From positions 15,410,076 to 15,474,075 of the forward strand of contig OU452229.1 in NCBI GenBank assembly GCA_911728455.2: 64,000 bases of DNA, written 5' to 3'. The notes under the pieces are model-generated. The model ran no database searches and had not been told where the DNA came from. It worked only from the letters and a program-made list of their open reading frames with translations. Shown in pieces: positions 12,901 to 27,900 of this stretch (positions are counted from its first letter, which is position 1; every line of letters starts with the position of its first letter). A program made the translations under genes and the position numbers. This stretch comes from Marthasterias glacialis. Taxonomy: Eukaryota; Echinodermata; Asteroidea; Forcipulatida; Asteriidae.

Positions 12901-15900
12901 TACAAACAAATTAAATGCATTTACCAAACCAGTACGGTACTGTTGGTCCATCTCTCGTAAAAGAAGCACTAAAACCGGGAAAGTGTTCAACCATTTTTTA
13001 TTTATTTTCTTTTTTTATAAATAATTTGAATCCACTTCTAGAAGAGACTTGAACAATTCTTTGTTTTTATCCGTTTTGTCGAAACTACTAAAACTAGCTT
13101 TTACGGAAACCGAAGGGGTGTATGTAATAAAGTGCACACAAACATCATTTACGTGAACTCATGTGAGCTTGGAGTGTACTAGTGTACTACACACTGGGGT
13201 TGCATGGACCTTTGAAGAGAACAAATATTGACTAGATGAATACAGTATGAAGCACCGCACTGTGTAAATTGGTATTGCTTCGGTTCGGAAGTGACACCCT
13301 GAGGTCAATTTGGGTTGTTCATCTGGACTGAATCGACGTTTTAAACTATAAGCTTTTAGCGTCTTCGGAGGGAATGTATCACGTTTGACAAGCGTTGATC
13401 CAAAGATCTTTGATCGTAAATTTCTAGAGATAAGTATATGTCCAGTTACAGGCACGCACGGTGGTCTAAAAACGTATTTGCAGAGATCTATAAACTAAAA
13501 AGAACGAACAAAACCAAGAACAGAAAACCACAAATCATTGCAGCCAAGGATTGCGAAGGGTGAGCGTGCTGCTATCAGGATACATGATGGTTTACAGGTA
13601 TAACCGTACAATTTTGACATCGTCCTGGAGCAGGTCAAAGGTTAGACTACGGGGAATTCTCAATAGAGTACGCCACCAATAGTTTGCACAGGAGGGGTTG
13701 TTTTTCAAGAAGACAGTCAATACTGGGATTTCACAATGCACATGGGAAATTTGAATTTTGCGCCGAGAGAAGTTCGAAGCCTTGAATATAAATCACAGAG
13801 CCATACAAAACACTTTCTCAAACTGTGAGCTCCATCTTGCAAACTAAACAGACGTTATTTGTTCGACTAATGTGGACTCTGCATGTTTGTTGCGTAGGAG
13901 GTCGACCTTTTTAACGATACACTGTGGGACAAACTTGGTGGCGCACAGTAAAAGTGAACATCTCGGATTGGCCCGGAAAAGTGGGACGAGATTTCACCCT
14001 TTTATAGAATGTATTATTGAGCAGCAATGAATCTGCCCAGAAGCAATGTAAAAGAGTAATTAGTGCCGCACAGCCCTTTCCAATCACCGGTTGCTCCCAT
14101 CAGTAAACATCTCGTCGTGTGCCCGGAAGAAGGACGAAACGAAAGTGTGACCGGCAAAAAGCTCGTAAGCAATTGCTGTCGAAAATTGTGTTTTACGAAA
14201 ACTATGAGTGTGACAGTTTGGTCTTTTTCTGCTATTTGTAAGTCATTCAGGAAAGCTAAATTCTGCATAGAAGTTGAAAAACATGTCTTGGGTGTAATTA
14301 TAACAGGGGATATACAACAGTTTATGCCCTACTTTTTTTTTAAAAGAGCCATGGTATTGCTTGTGACCTTCTGCTGGGGCAAAAAGTTGTAATTTGTGAG
14401 CCCAGAGAAAGGTCGCACAGCCTTACATGGGAATACAAAAATTGATAAAAAAGACCAACCAATAACTGATGAAAATAACCGTAAGGCAACCGTGACACAA
14501 CTCAGGTTTAGAAACAAGCTTGAGAGCACCCACAGTAAAACTTAATTGGATAAATTTATTGCAGTAACCGATGAACATGTTTGGTATAAAAACATTAAAT
14601 AAAAAATAAACAAATCCGTCACAACTAATAACATGAAAGAGTGCCTTTCATTTTGTCAAACATTGCTAGTCATTTTTTTTTCCTCAAGGATACCAGACAG
14701 AGTAACATGCATTTTGTAGATGAACGGTATCTCGCTCAGCATATGATTTCTCCGCTCTCGAGGTTTATGAAATCTGGCACATTTTGAGCTGAGTTGCAAT
14801 TTATAGAGTGTCGGTGTTCATTTTCACCTCACGGCCACCACAGGCCGACATCTTTCAATATCTCCGAGTCACGTCGGCAGTAAGTATAGCACTGGCTCTC
14901 TACCGTGTTTATCACCAACGGCGTGTTGATGGGAATGGCTTCATACCAGACCCGACGGCTGTTCCATGTACCTATCCACTGGCCCCTTCTATATTTTTTG
15001 TGTGTGTGTGGAAACTTTAGAACCCGCAGACAGCTTGAGGCCGCGAGTTCGAACAAGCAAAAGAAAACATCCCACTAATGGTGGAGAAATCCGCAATCGG
15101 CGCGTGATAATTTACCGTAATACTCACATGACAATGAGGTCAGCAATATTGGGTTTCTTAAGTCGTATCACACGAGGCAGATTGCTCATGTTAAATCTGA
15201 CGTTGCTAAAAATTTACCCAAAACATCATTTATTATTTCATGGATTTCCTTTTTAATGACCATGTTTATGTTTCATCAAATTCCTCTCGCACGATTGAAA
15301 GATTAGACTGGTGCATTTTGTTTAAGTTCCTCTGTCCAATATTAATTTGTTTAGACAGTAACATTTCAGGCGAGACTGATTTGAAAATCTGAAAACGGAG
15401 AGGTGTTGGATGAATGCTGTTTTCTTTTCTTTTATTTTTTATTTATTAATGACGGATGTGTTGATTGCCGTCGCGTGCATGGCATGACTTAAGGCACCTT
15501 TGTGTTATATTTTGTTATACTTGAAAACATGTTGCACAGTTCGTTTGACAAACTGATATCACAAAACTGTTTTAAAGCAATTAAACTTGTATATTACAGT
15601 GCAGTGATGTGATGATGTCTTTGAAGAATATTCGATTGCTAAAACCTTAATTTAATTTTCCCTGAAACTGAATAATCATTAGTTGCAAGCTGGTAGAACG
15701 TTCGATATTATCACTGACTGTGCCTACGATTGTTTATACATGTTTATGTGACATTGACTTCCTTTTGTATCATTCTTTTTGCCGAGTATAAGCAACTACA
15801 CTTTGTTGAATTGCCCACAAAATACACATAACTTCAAACAAATGTAATATAAACAAACTCAATGTTAATATCGTTCGCCAAAAAGCATGGGTATCTGCTA

Positions 15901-18900
15901 AAAATATGCTTCTAGTAAAGCCTAATCTCATCGGTGGAACCATTCACGCTTTAAGCACTGTCTACTGACGAATTCTGCGGTCTGCAAGCTTTGGTATAGG
16001 GAGGACCACGAGGACGCAGTTAGAACATCTCACCATTTGATACTAACTTGGTAGCGTGCAGTGGTGCACATAACGCATTTACCTACCGTACTCAGGGATA
16101 CGTTCATTGCATCAAAAGGAGAATCAAATTTCCTTTGTGTGAAAAAGCTTTTAGTTGGAGGATCTTGGGTGAGAAGTATTTGTTGTGCGCCTCTAGAAAA
16201 GTAAACGGACACCTGTGAAGATATATGATTTGTCTTGGGTTGGTTATAGCTTTATTTGCGCCAATTTGTTTGACGGGGCTAAATACTCCTCAGGAGTTGA
16301 GACGGTTTCAGGAATGCCTTTGGGCCCGATGTACATGGGTTGGTAAAAGTTAACGAAAGTTTTTTTTTCTTTATTCTCAATAAAAAAATTGATTTGGGTT
16401 ATGACATTTAGTTTTAATATGGTGGGTTTTTTTACAGCTAAAATTAGCTTTTTAGAATAATTAAATATATTACATTTCTTTTAATAAAAGAGAAGTCAAC
16501 TTCAATACCGCAAATAGTGCAATACTAATTAGATGTAAAGGGTAACGTTTTCGAGGAGGCGTGATAAGGTATTCCTGAGGTTCAGTCATGCCCAATTGTT
16601 CTGCGAATCGTGCAATTCACAACGGCCATCGGACAAGCCATCCGCAAATACTCAACATGTCCCACACAAAGCTTTCCTTTACAGCCAACAAAAAAAAACC
16701 CCATGAAATTCATCTCTGGGTAATGTTTGCATGTCCTCAGTTTCACCTCAACGTACTATTTCCACAGTTCTGCATTCTATTAAAAGGCCCATGGCTCACT
16801 GTTCGGAAGACACCTCGATAACTCTTGGTAATACGAGAACCTTCAAGACTATTTCTGGATAACCGGCAACCATAACATATCCCCCTTCGAAAGCCGCCAA
16901 GACAACCTCGTGTTGATAGTAAGGAACGTTTTATTAAAGAAAATGTGCATCCCATCTACGTCCGTGGCTGACAGTTGAACGTACTGTGTCCAATTAACAA
17001 ATTAATAATTGACTTGGCCATTACAGCGGGTATGTCGATAGGGCGCAGTGGGGAGTTATTGGACATAAGGCTAGAAGTGACATTCATAGTTAGCATTCTT
17101 CAAGTAACATGGAAATTGTTAGAATGCCATGCGAACGGGTTTGATGGTATTAGACAGGTTGATGACATTCGTATCATGAACGAGTAGTTAAAGTCAATGA
17201 CTGCAGCGTGCGCTTAGAAAAAAAACCATACACTCTCTGCAATAGATCATTTGGATAAAACATAAAACTCTCAAACAGCCCAAAAATAATTTAACCTGGC
17301 ATGTTTTTCGCTTTTCAGAAAATCTGAATGTGATATACAATGTTCGAGTTTGAAATAGACAACTGGACACAGTGAGGTACACAAAATACGACACATCCAA
17401 CAGAACGTGTTTTTTGTTTCAGTTAAGATGACTCCTAACTGAATGGGATACGGCACATAAAGATCTTTTGAATATTGTAGATGACTTCTGCATCAAGACA
17501 CAATTCATTGCTATCTACCTGGCTTTAGCTTTAATTATTGAAAATACAACTTCGCACACACTATCCACGGGGTCTTTCACCTTCGTTACCACACGCAGTT
17601 TTTTTTTTATTTTTTTTTTATTTATTATTTTCACCTGTTTTGCATGACCGAAGAATAAAGAAGTACCCAAACATAGAATATTTATCAATATAAAGTTTTT
17701 CGGGAAATTAATCCACCGTGCGTATTTAAACTTAAAACTCTCTGTTTTTTCTTTTTCAAACATCAGTCCTTCGTGGAATCGGACTCCGTGTGGGCAGTGA
17801 GACTAATTTGAGTTGAGTGAATTTCCGATTCGTCTCTTTAAAAGAGCCTCCGTAAACACAAAACATTGTGTCCACGACACCTTCTCAGTTCTAGTGAGCA
17901 CTCAACCACAATGCAATCATTCAGACAATCGTCCGTTTCTCAAAAGAATTATTTTGTTGTTCAGGCTACGACTAAACTTATCCACTTTTCACAAAAAAAA
18001 AAAAAAAAAAAAAAAATAGCAAAAACGCACATTTCTACCCACCGAAGAAGCTATTTTTAGTAGGTCTATGCTGTGCCACAATCACAATGTAATCTTTGAT
18101 TTACGTTTGCCAAAAAAGAAAATACAAATATAATTTGTTTTATTTCTGTATGACGAATATAAGATTGATGATCACAATTACGTCTTGACAGATGTGACAC
18201 AAACTGCAAGTTTATTTATGTAGCTTAATTTCCTGCTTTAAAAAGCAATTGACCACGTACAAATGCTTTCTTATCCCATTATAACCTAAGCTTTGCCGAA
18301 GGATATAACCGAACGTGACATTAACAGTGCAGGCGTGGGACTAGTGACAATGAAAGTCACGTGTATTTCTTATGCATCAGCGAGGATGATGTGGCTGATA
18401 TAGTGCGCCCTCAAGAGACGACATAATTCATTTAACACCCGTAGCGAATGAGAGAAACCGCAATTAATAGAGACTCAGTGTAGAGTGACCGAATCGCATA
18501 AATTCATCGTGAACAGTCAGATGGAATCAAGCTCTGGCCCCGAAAGATTAAGAGTTCCATATTGTAACGCAATTTGAACCATTGCTTTTCTCTCAAATGT
18601 GAACTCGAAAGAAATTTTGATACGTTGCTGCAGTAACTTTCCATGGGCAAGTTGATGCTTTTAAACGATTGATACACTTCAACAAGTGAACACAGACGAT
18701 GGCGGTTTCTTTATCCCCTTTTACTTATAAAACAAGAAAAGAAAAAGAAGAATAAAAAAGAACAAAAAACATCACAAAGTATTAGGCTGACTGCGATTCG
18801 GACCGACACTCCGAAGACGTCAATGCGCTGGACCGCTCAACCAAGACACGTAGACTCTGAATCGGATCAATGGCACAAATTAAAACAACTGAAAGTTATA

Positions 18901-21900
18901 CCTCCGTTAATCTTGTATTAAAAACCTACCGACACAAGGCTAAGTCTGCTGCCTGTTAATTTTCGCTGCTTATCCATCTTGTTGTTGAACGTAATGTCTT
19001 CCCACTTGATTTTCCACACCATGTTGGCCAATTCCATCTCCAGTCTGTATTTTCTGTAAATCAAAAGAAAACGAAATTCCAATGTTATAAAAACTAAAGA
19101 TCTCCATGGAATTATTGTGGTATAATAACTACCGCATTGAATCAGATTAGAATGAAATGACAGTATGCCGCATAATACATATTGCTTTCTTTCCATCTAC
19201 CAGACAAAATGAACCTTCATTATTTCTAACATAAACCAAGCGGAAGTATACCACAATTTGCTTTTATATAGAATAAATTCGTTCATAACCTCCAGTTTTC
19301 TATAAACACACAGCACAAACAAGCTTACGAACATTAATATCCTTAAATTCGGATTTTGTGCACGTTCGTGTTGTGCTTGTTTCGATTGTGGCAATGAAAA
19401 CAAGCGGCAATTTGTGGGATCTTTAAAGTATTGTTTCTCAACTTGCCAATGAAATTGATCAAGGTATGGATTTTATAATCAGTGAGAGTTTTTTGTCCAT
19501 TATTACCAACACTTTACTTTGTCTTATGAAAGAGAAGAAGAAAGTGCGCGAAGGAGAAACAAATATTTTAACCTCGGCTCTACAGTGTGACAATCTATGG
19601 TATTTTTTAACAGCGTCGCCACGAAGTACCGTGGTAATAGACTAAATTGGTTTACGAGACCGTGGGGAGGGGCTTTCATGCAAATACAACAAAAATACAA
19701 AAGTTATTTCCAATTTACAAGTACCACTTAAGTCTTTCGAGCGAGAGTACTGATTTGCATCATTCTCCCTTACGAATACCCTGAGGAATACGATTGTAAT
19801 TTAAGAATATTAAAACGGCGGACTCTCGTCGATTTAAAAAAATTAAATTTTAAATAGGTCCTCAAGATGGCACGATTTTGTGGCAGTGTCTCTCGTCTGG
19901 ATATGAATACCCCTGGGTTAGTAACAATCTATCATCTGAACATCAAAGTAAAACAAAATTGAAATTCTACTGCGTTTCTGATTTCCATGTAAACCTTGAA
20001 CCACCTTTAACAGCAACAGAAAATAAATAGACCTAAGAACCAGAGGGTGTATTATTTAATAGTTTAAAAGCTGGGAGCCATTTCATAAGAGGGCAACCAG
20101 GAACAAACAGAACCCATAGGCCTATGTGTTTTTGAAACATTGAAAATAAAGGCATCTAAACGAATTACAACAATGATATGACTTTCGAGAATAATCGAGT
20201 GGAACTTTTTAAGGCATACTTCAACCATTTTCTAAGTGGGCAGAGAGCACGTCCTTGTCGGCATGGGTTTCGCCCTTGGTGCAGTTTTACTTTGGGATGA
20301 GTTTTTTTCTCATCATTGGCAACGATGTTTTTTTACACCCTTTCCTTTTAAATATCATTCAATGTCTAGTTATAGGTCCTGCATGGGGAAAGTGTACGTT
20401 ACGAGATCCGCCAAATTCATGAAGTGTTTTCCTTTTTATATTTGCTAAAAGAAAAAAAGAAGAAAGAAAAAGAAACAACACAGGGCTTATTTACTATTAC
20501 GATCGACGATGCACTGGATAACATTGACACTCCGAGAAAGAAGTAGGCTAAAGGACAGACAAGAACAAAATGTATCGTTCACCAGCTTTCTCTTAAGATC
20601 CTCTGCAAACAGTCGTTGGGGGATTCTAGCTTAACGAAAGAGCATTAATTAATTAAGATAAAACATTTACATCAAACCGGACAGTTATCTATGCATCACC
20701 TGCAAAACCACTACTGTCATCCAAATTAAATATCCGATCTCTCCTGTTTAGAACGACTTGACTTGTGTTATAGAGAGAACCGCAGGCGTCAGATGCACGG
20801 TGGAAATTTAAACGGAGACGGGCAATATCTTAAGACAACATCGCTCAGAGCATCTCGACTGTACGGCTGATGAATTCACATTTTCTACCATCAGACCTTT
20901 AGATTTCTTATGGTCTGATTTCCTGGGCAGATTTCAGAATCAGGAGTTAGGAGCACATACTGTGCATCATCGGAAGGTCGTGACACCATTAAGGCATGTA
21001 TGTACAAGGCGAGGAGCTATTTTCACGAGGAAGAACTGGGCTCGCGTAACATCTCCCGATAAATGCCAAGGGTTGTTCACGAGGATATCGGCACAAGGTG
21101 ATGCTGTATTGAGTTAAAGTTGAACGTGTTATAAACTTTAACCCTAAATCACGTCTAAGTCCTCCAGAAATTCTTCCCCTGGTTATGCCTATTCCAAAAT
21201 TTCCACGTGTAACGGTATCCAAACCAACACCGCTTAGCATGAACCCAGGCAGGCATACTGAGCATGCATAATCCGGCTTTGAGTTTCCGTTATCAAATAA
21301 ATGAACCAGTCTGATGAAACTACAAAAGGTTCAAAGACGAAACGTCGACAATATGGTTTATAAGCATCACTGAAGCTTTTAAAATGTTCTATCCGGGACA
21401 ATCCAAGTATAACTTCACACAATGTCGGTTGGTAGTTATCAACTATCATGATTTTCACATTAGTGGCGAGAGAAATACGTCCTTCTCTGGAGCTGAACCT
21501 CTCCACATTATGGCAGAGCTCGATAATTCATTCAAAACCGTAAAAATTATATAAATATTAACGTCCAAAAGGGATGCAATAATTAAGTTAATTGAATTAC
21601 ACATCATCTTTAACCCAGTCTCAATTACTCAAGTTCTTTTTTATCCGAAAAAGAAAAACTCAATGGTTGAATATCCAGCCAGCGCCGTAACTAGGGTAAG
21701 ATTTTAGGGGGGGGGGGCACAAGGGGGGTACCATTTTACCTAGGGGGCACTTTGGGCCAATTAAAAACTGTAGTTTCCGTTTGTACTTTTCCTAAACAAG
21801 CCCCTTTTTAGCGCTCTTCTGACGTGTTGAGGTAAAAAAAAAAATACATTTATGCGTGTAAATAATGACAAATAGTTTTAAAAACATGGAAATTATTACA

Positions 21901-24900
21901 TAAAATCTCTAAGAATGTAACATTTTTTTCTAGTAATTTTTAATCTCAAAAGTCCAGATTTCAAATGGGGGGAGGGGCACGGGGGGGGGGGGGGGGGGTA
22001 CGAACATCAGTTGTGGGGGGGGGGGGGGCACGTGCCCCCCGTGCCCCCCTTAGTTACGCCACTGTATACAGCTTCGCGCATTGCTAACCTATTTAACAGA
22101 TACCCTAGTATCCATACACCGTTCGATGGGTTCCTCATGATGTTTAAAATGATGTCAATGATATACTTTTCATTGAAGGCCAAAAGACATCCAATAGAGC
22201 CCTTGCATAACGCACAACGCTGCTGGTATGCTTGTACACATCAAAAGTGCACACTTACAACGGGCATGTCGTCATGATCAGAGCAGGCCTGTAACTGTGC
22301 ATGGAATAGACCCTTCACATGAAATATGTAAATTGCACCTTGCGCGTGTGCAGTAACGCAACTGGTTGGCAAAATGAGGGAATATCACGCCTTTTTTGCA
22401 TGGGGCTGATGGTGGCGTGACGCAAACGCGTTTGTGTGTCTGCCTAGTGCACAACTCTCTGGCGTTTACCAGCCAATCCTGTTGGTAAGTCTGACGTCAT
22501 TACAGCATATAACACGCCCACTTCACACGTGCCGGCTCCAAACATCATCTAAGGCCCCATTGCAAATGCGTTGGCCAACGTTTTCTACAACGGTTTACGC
22601 AAAAACCTGAGCTAGGTGGTTGCATTTAACACGTGTTGTGCAGACACTAAATCTTCTTAATACTTTCCGCCTCTGTTTTAAGAAATTTGTCTAACCGTAA
22701 AAAGTTTTTAGGTTAAATTACACAGACGAATGCTAGCTTTGGAACCAGATGTAAGCGAAACGGATGCGCGTACTAACAATGTGCGCGCGTATGACGTAGT
22801 GACTTACCAACAGGATAGTGTCCGTGCGCATGCGTGAATGCAATTAGCGTATTTCATGGAAATGAGCTCTCATCTAGTTACTGCACGTGCACGCGCTGGC
22901 CATAGACATGATACGGCCAGCGCGTGCAGTAAATGGGTGAGAGTTCATAATAGACCTTTCCCATGAAATATGAAAATTGCACATCGTGCGCACAGCACTA
23001 CTGGTTGGCAAAATGAGGAAACATCGCGCCCTTTTTGTGTGGGGCTAATGGTGGCGTGACGCACACGCGTTTGTGCGTTTGCCTGGTGCCACAACTCTAT
23101 GGCGTTTGCCAACCAATAACGTCTGTACGCATGCGGGGATGTAATTAGCACATTTTATGGCAAAGGCTAATTCTACGTACATCCACAGACCTGCTATATC
23201 ATGACGACAGTCTCTCTTTAAAAAACAACTGACAACGGTTGAATGCTCGCGAAAGCTGCACTATTGCCCAATACTTTCCTCGATTCCATAAGGACTAATA
23301 CAATGAACTTTTCCCAGAAAACCGTATAATGTGAATTTTTTTTACAAAAAGGATCAACGTGAGTGATGTATTGCCCCAAACCAATGCTATTAAGCACATA
23401 CTCCCAATGGTTTCCAGTGAATTATGCTGTCAAACATTCTCTATATTTTCTGTGTTTTATCATTAGCGACATTTTTGAGGAAAGGTTTGTGGTATCCTTG
23501 GGCACCATGATTCATGCGTGAAATGTAGCAATAAAGAAGGAAATGAATGCAAAAACTGGATACGGGGTGTGTAATTAAGACTTGAAGGTGATCCATTGCC
23601 ACCAAATTCAATATGCCATTACGGAAATCCGCCAGCGTCCATTTAATGGATTACAATTATAATTGGCTTTTACGCCGTAAACACGACAGTCCAAAGCCTC
23701 ATCAGGCAGAAGACCGGTAAACATAGCCAACCTAACCCATGAAGAATACAAGACCAAAACTCCACAGAGACCTTTTCCCCAGATGCTCAACGAGTGCCTT
23801 TGATTGCTATACTAGTAACTATCAGGAGTACTTTTACTGTCTGCTCAAGTGTTATTTTCAGCTGTATTTCTCATTTAGTTTTCGTCGTCACAGGAACAGG
23901 TGTTAAATGTTCAGCCTTTAAGTACAAGTGCGCTTCAGACAGAAATGCCAATTACTATTGATGAACCTCAGAAAAGTACTCATTCACTTTAAAAAAATAT
24001 GTGCATCTTTCACATGCTTTTACGTCCCATAAACCAGAATAAATTACTTGCATTCTTCGACTCATTTAATAGTGACGTTCTTCCGGTTTGAAGCAACTGT
24101 GTGCACATTAACCGTTTTGTTTGCTTGGCCTTTCCCGCCAAAACTAGTGGGAAACTATACGTCATAAACCGCATTCGTTAACCGTGGCTATATCACATTA
24201 CCAGTGGCGCTCGCCTAGTGAAAAAAACCCCAGCATAATCAGCGCTATGAAAAGGAATAGAATGACGTCAGATGGAGACTTATTGACATTAAACAGGACC
24301 CTAGCTTAGAGAGCACTTTGCACATAACAGATTCTAGTTTCCGTCTAAACTTGACCCAATGGAAAGACCTCCAGGGAAATAAAATGTTCAATAAACTCCC
24401 GTGAGCTTTTAAGGCGGTATGGAAAAAAACGGATTTGTTCAAGTAGGCCTACGGCATGAAAAAAAAAATGGCTACATGAATCTTCAAGAACTGATCACAA
24501 CATGTCTTCATGTTTTGTTTTTTTTCCTTTCAGAATGAGAGAGGCTCATTATTAATTCATGTTTTCATTTTGGCGTGGACATGGGAGAGCTATGACACCG
24601 GTGCACTTTTCATGTGGTTCTTCTATCAGTCAACGTCTAGAGGACGGAGCTTGGGTCCACGAGTAAAGACACTGTATACGTTGAAACAGCCACGCCAATC
24701 ATCAAGTCTAAAAGTCAGGCAGACTAAATTTGAGGAAGGCATCCTCGTCACGGTTAACGGATTCAAAGAGTCCGAGTCTGATGAGCGTCATGCTCCATCG
24801 AGCTTGGAGACGGGCGGCGTATGGTCTGGAAACAAGACTCAATCAACACTTACTCCCGCGGGGCGTGAGGCGATCCCGTGGGGTGTAACTTGCTACTGGT

Positions 24901-27900
24901 AGCGTGATGGCGTTGCACTCGCTGTCAATTTGCTCCCATTAATATCTCAAGCAAGCCAACCAGCCAGCGAGCGAGCGGTTTAAAGTTCAACTCTTCACAT
25001 GTACGTTGGTTGAAACCGTTTAAAATATTGGGTCGTTCATGCCTCTTTTCGAGTTTCCTCAACTGGGAAATACATTCGTGAGGTCAGCTTTTATATCTGG
25101 ACAACATTTATAAAATATGCAGTGCATTAGCAGAGTAAACGCTCTTATGTACAACTTGTATCAACACAATTAGCCTGTCATTAGGCAATTAAAGAGAAAA
25201 CGTTTTATAGAGTTAGTATGGTACCATGACGTAGTGCTTCAAGCATCACTACCGTAGTGAATCTTTGGAAGTGAAACACAAAAAAAATATTACAATATCA
25301 CATTAACTACATTTAAAAAATGTAAAGAAAGAGCAAAGGTTATTCCACGTTATGACACTCGACAACAAACGTGGAAGAACGTGACCTACATGGTGTTAGG
25401 AATGTGTTTTACCAAAAGAATTCAGAGCAAGTTACGTCCAGCAACACATGGTTTATAATGAACAAGACTTGTGAGCAGTGGTCGTTTTATTTGATTGCAA
25501 ACACGCCGGTGTGCCAAGCACACACTGGGAGGAAATTAACCGCTCCATGACAGTGTTTGTCCCAAGGTTAAAAAGTCACTTATAAGACGGCGGTTGCGTC
25601 TTACGGTAAGAACAGCTTCGCACACCTATCCTACCCTATATGTTCAATAAATACACAGCTCATGCAACACCCTTTAAAACTCGAATCACAAATTTTGGAG
25701 GGATCCATCACTTGGGCCGGCAAATGCTAGCCGTCCCGTCTGGCAAAAGTGCCGTTCAAATTTTAGTCACGTTCCACTGGGGGAAACTATGACATCCTTC
25801 GTCATATTGGGTTCCCGAGTCGTGTATCCAATGAGAATCAACAGTGAGGCGTGGTCTGAAATGAGGAGGTGCCTCCTCATGATGGATTGCCATTCGATCA
25901 AATATTTCCTTCTACTACTTAAATAATTAGCATTAAACCCGTATTAATGGTTCACTACATCGTTGTTGGTTTTCAACAATACTTCGTCAAGAGTGACAAC
26001 AATTATTTTCAGAAAATAGGGTTTTCAGGGTTATATCCTACAGAAAACTACAAACCATCAACCTCAATTAAGTTTTGATGAACTTGTCTCACAGAAATAT
26101 AATGGATGCTAGTTTTAACACATCAATGTAGCACTGACATTTCAGTAATGACGTTTATATTAAATTTTGAGAATGGCACGATGACAAAACCATCATCCCA
26201 CCGTACACTGTGACACAACATCTAATTTAACTATCTTCAGGTTTCTTTGAATATTTGGCTCGTGCTCCTATCCGGTCAATATTGTCAGTACGTTGAATAG
26301 TGCCTTAAAAATGATACTGTCACGAGAGGGCGCTGCGGAAGGCAGCCACGAGCTCAGAGAACTGTGCAAAGAGAAACTGCGGTATGAGAGGATATGTAAA
26401 TCTGACGGTGAACAAATTTAAAGGGTTCTCCGCAGCCGGGAGTCCCGGGGCCTCGTTTTAACCTCATCAATGATGTTCGATTATTGAGTTATATGTGACT
26501 CTATGGAATCAATTGTTGAGGTTGAGCGAGATCGCGGCTGGTTCATGTTCCTATAATGTTTCACAAAATGAGATGCAATATCTTAATCACACGCAGTGGA
26601 CACTAGCGATTTGCTTTTCCAGGGACTCAGACCTTGCACATACAAGGCTTTAATGGGCCTCCTTTTTTATCCGCATAATAATTCAACTTGACGTTAAACT
26701 GAGAATAAAAGGAAAAGGTAAATACTTCAAGATTAATTTACAGACGTTATCATTTCTTGTTCGTATTTTAAGATGTCGTATGTCAAATGACATGCGTGTG
26801 ACTGCCTCAACTTGATCCAGCAAGCCCAAAGCTGTCGTGGTTTTAATTGGTCGATAAGTTAAGGGGCGGCGATTTATATTGGATTGTCCTACAAAATTAA
26901 ACATACCTGACTATGTAGATGATAATCACTGCAGCAACAACGATGACGACAGCCATTGATATCATCATTATCATCACAGTATCTGTTTAAAAAAAAACAA
27001 AAAAAACAACAACAAATCTCCTTAGTTAATTTTCACAAAATCATTATGATCCCCTTATTTTAATCAATAGGACAAAAATACTTATTGGCTTCTCAACAAA
27101 AACATTATTTAACAATACGTATTCCACCAGGTGCCCCTTTCTCCAAATTGTCTTGTTTTCCCTCAAAAGAGGATTAAACAAAATCCGAAGAGAGTGAGAA
27201 AAAAATGTTGTCTTCATGTTTTGTGAGTAGCTACATCCGGGTATTTACGAAACTAGCCCAATTTCTTCCACAAACTGGTTACATCAACCAGAGACAGAAT
27301 ACCATGATCCAGTCTGGGCCCACACCCTTCCCGCACCATAACATGACTTCAATGACAATAACGTAATGATGTCCTATAAAGCTATTCATCAGCCAACTTG
27401 CTTCAAGGCTTTTGATTTAATTTTCTACCCCAAAGACACTTATGCTGCTAGTTTACATTTTTTTTCACAGTTACAAAAACCTTGATGACGCCTGTAATTC
27501 TCATCTTCAGAGACGACTGGGAACGAGGCTCCTCTTTCACATTTCTCCGGTTACCCTTTTTTATTCAACATCTCCATCAATCGGATTGTGTTTTGAGCCA
27601 AAATCAATCTCATCTGGAACATACGTATAATCCCACGAGCTTTTCATAATTTGTGAACGATTGTATCTCTCCTGCAAGTTATCATGTCTCGTCATTAAAC
27701 TAAAAGACTCAAATCCCTCTGCGGTGGTTTCCCCAAGAAAATTCAGTTTGCCTTGGCACGTTATTCAAATTAATCTCATCAGCCACCTGTCCATCAAAAT
27801 AAAATTAAACACTTGTTTTTAAAATGATTCGTATTCCGGTATGTCTTAAAACACAACTTACAATTATCGTCTTCTTCATTGCACAATTCCCCCTTGAAAC

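Larger units (their letters stand above)
19054..26906 (-). other. 7.9-kb intron with hAT-like MITE and nested foldback complex
   Basis: Contains one copy of a dispersed hairpin-bearing repeat (about 19368-19505), a hAT-like MITE with target duplication (21680-22064) and the nested foldback complex (22267-23209). A 130-codon plus-strand frame at 24510-24902 has no recognisable domain. The rest is unremarkable. Confidence 0.7.

Noticed and set aside
14829-15056. Minus-strand frame containing [20 protein letters not shown], considered as a further receptor exon
   Set aside because: The receptor frame runs directly from the exon ending LVS to the one starting GDSG with no gap in the family alignment, and the frame has no family resemblance.
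18780-18862. Functional tRNA-Ser/Leu gene
   Set aside because: A- and B-box-like sequences are present but no acceptor stem pairing, and a T-rich tail follows. It is better read as a SINE head.
21300-21360. Hammerhead ribozyme on the plus strand (ctgatga ... gacgaaacgtcgac)
   Set aside because: Invariant-looking strands are present, but the intervening 21 bases do not form a proper stem II adjacent to both, and no Penelope-like sequence is nearby. Left as coincidence.
24510-24902. 130-codon plus-strand frame starting with a hydrophobic stretch
   Set aside because: No recognisable domain, start follows a T-rich tract, and no neighbouring exon-like sequence continues it.
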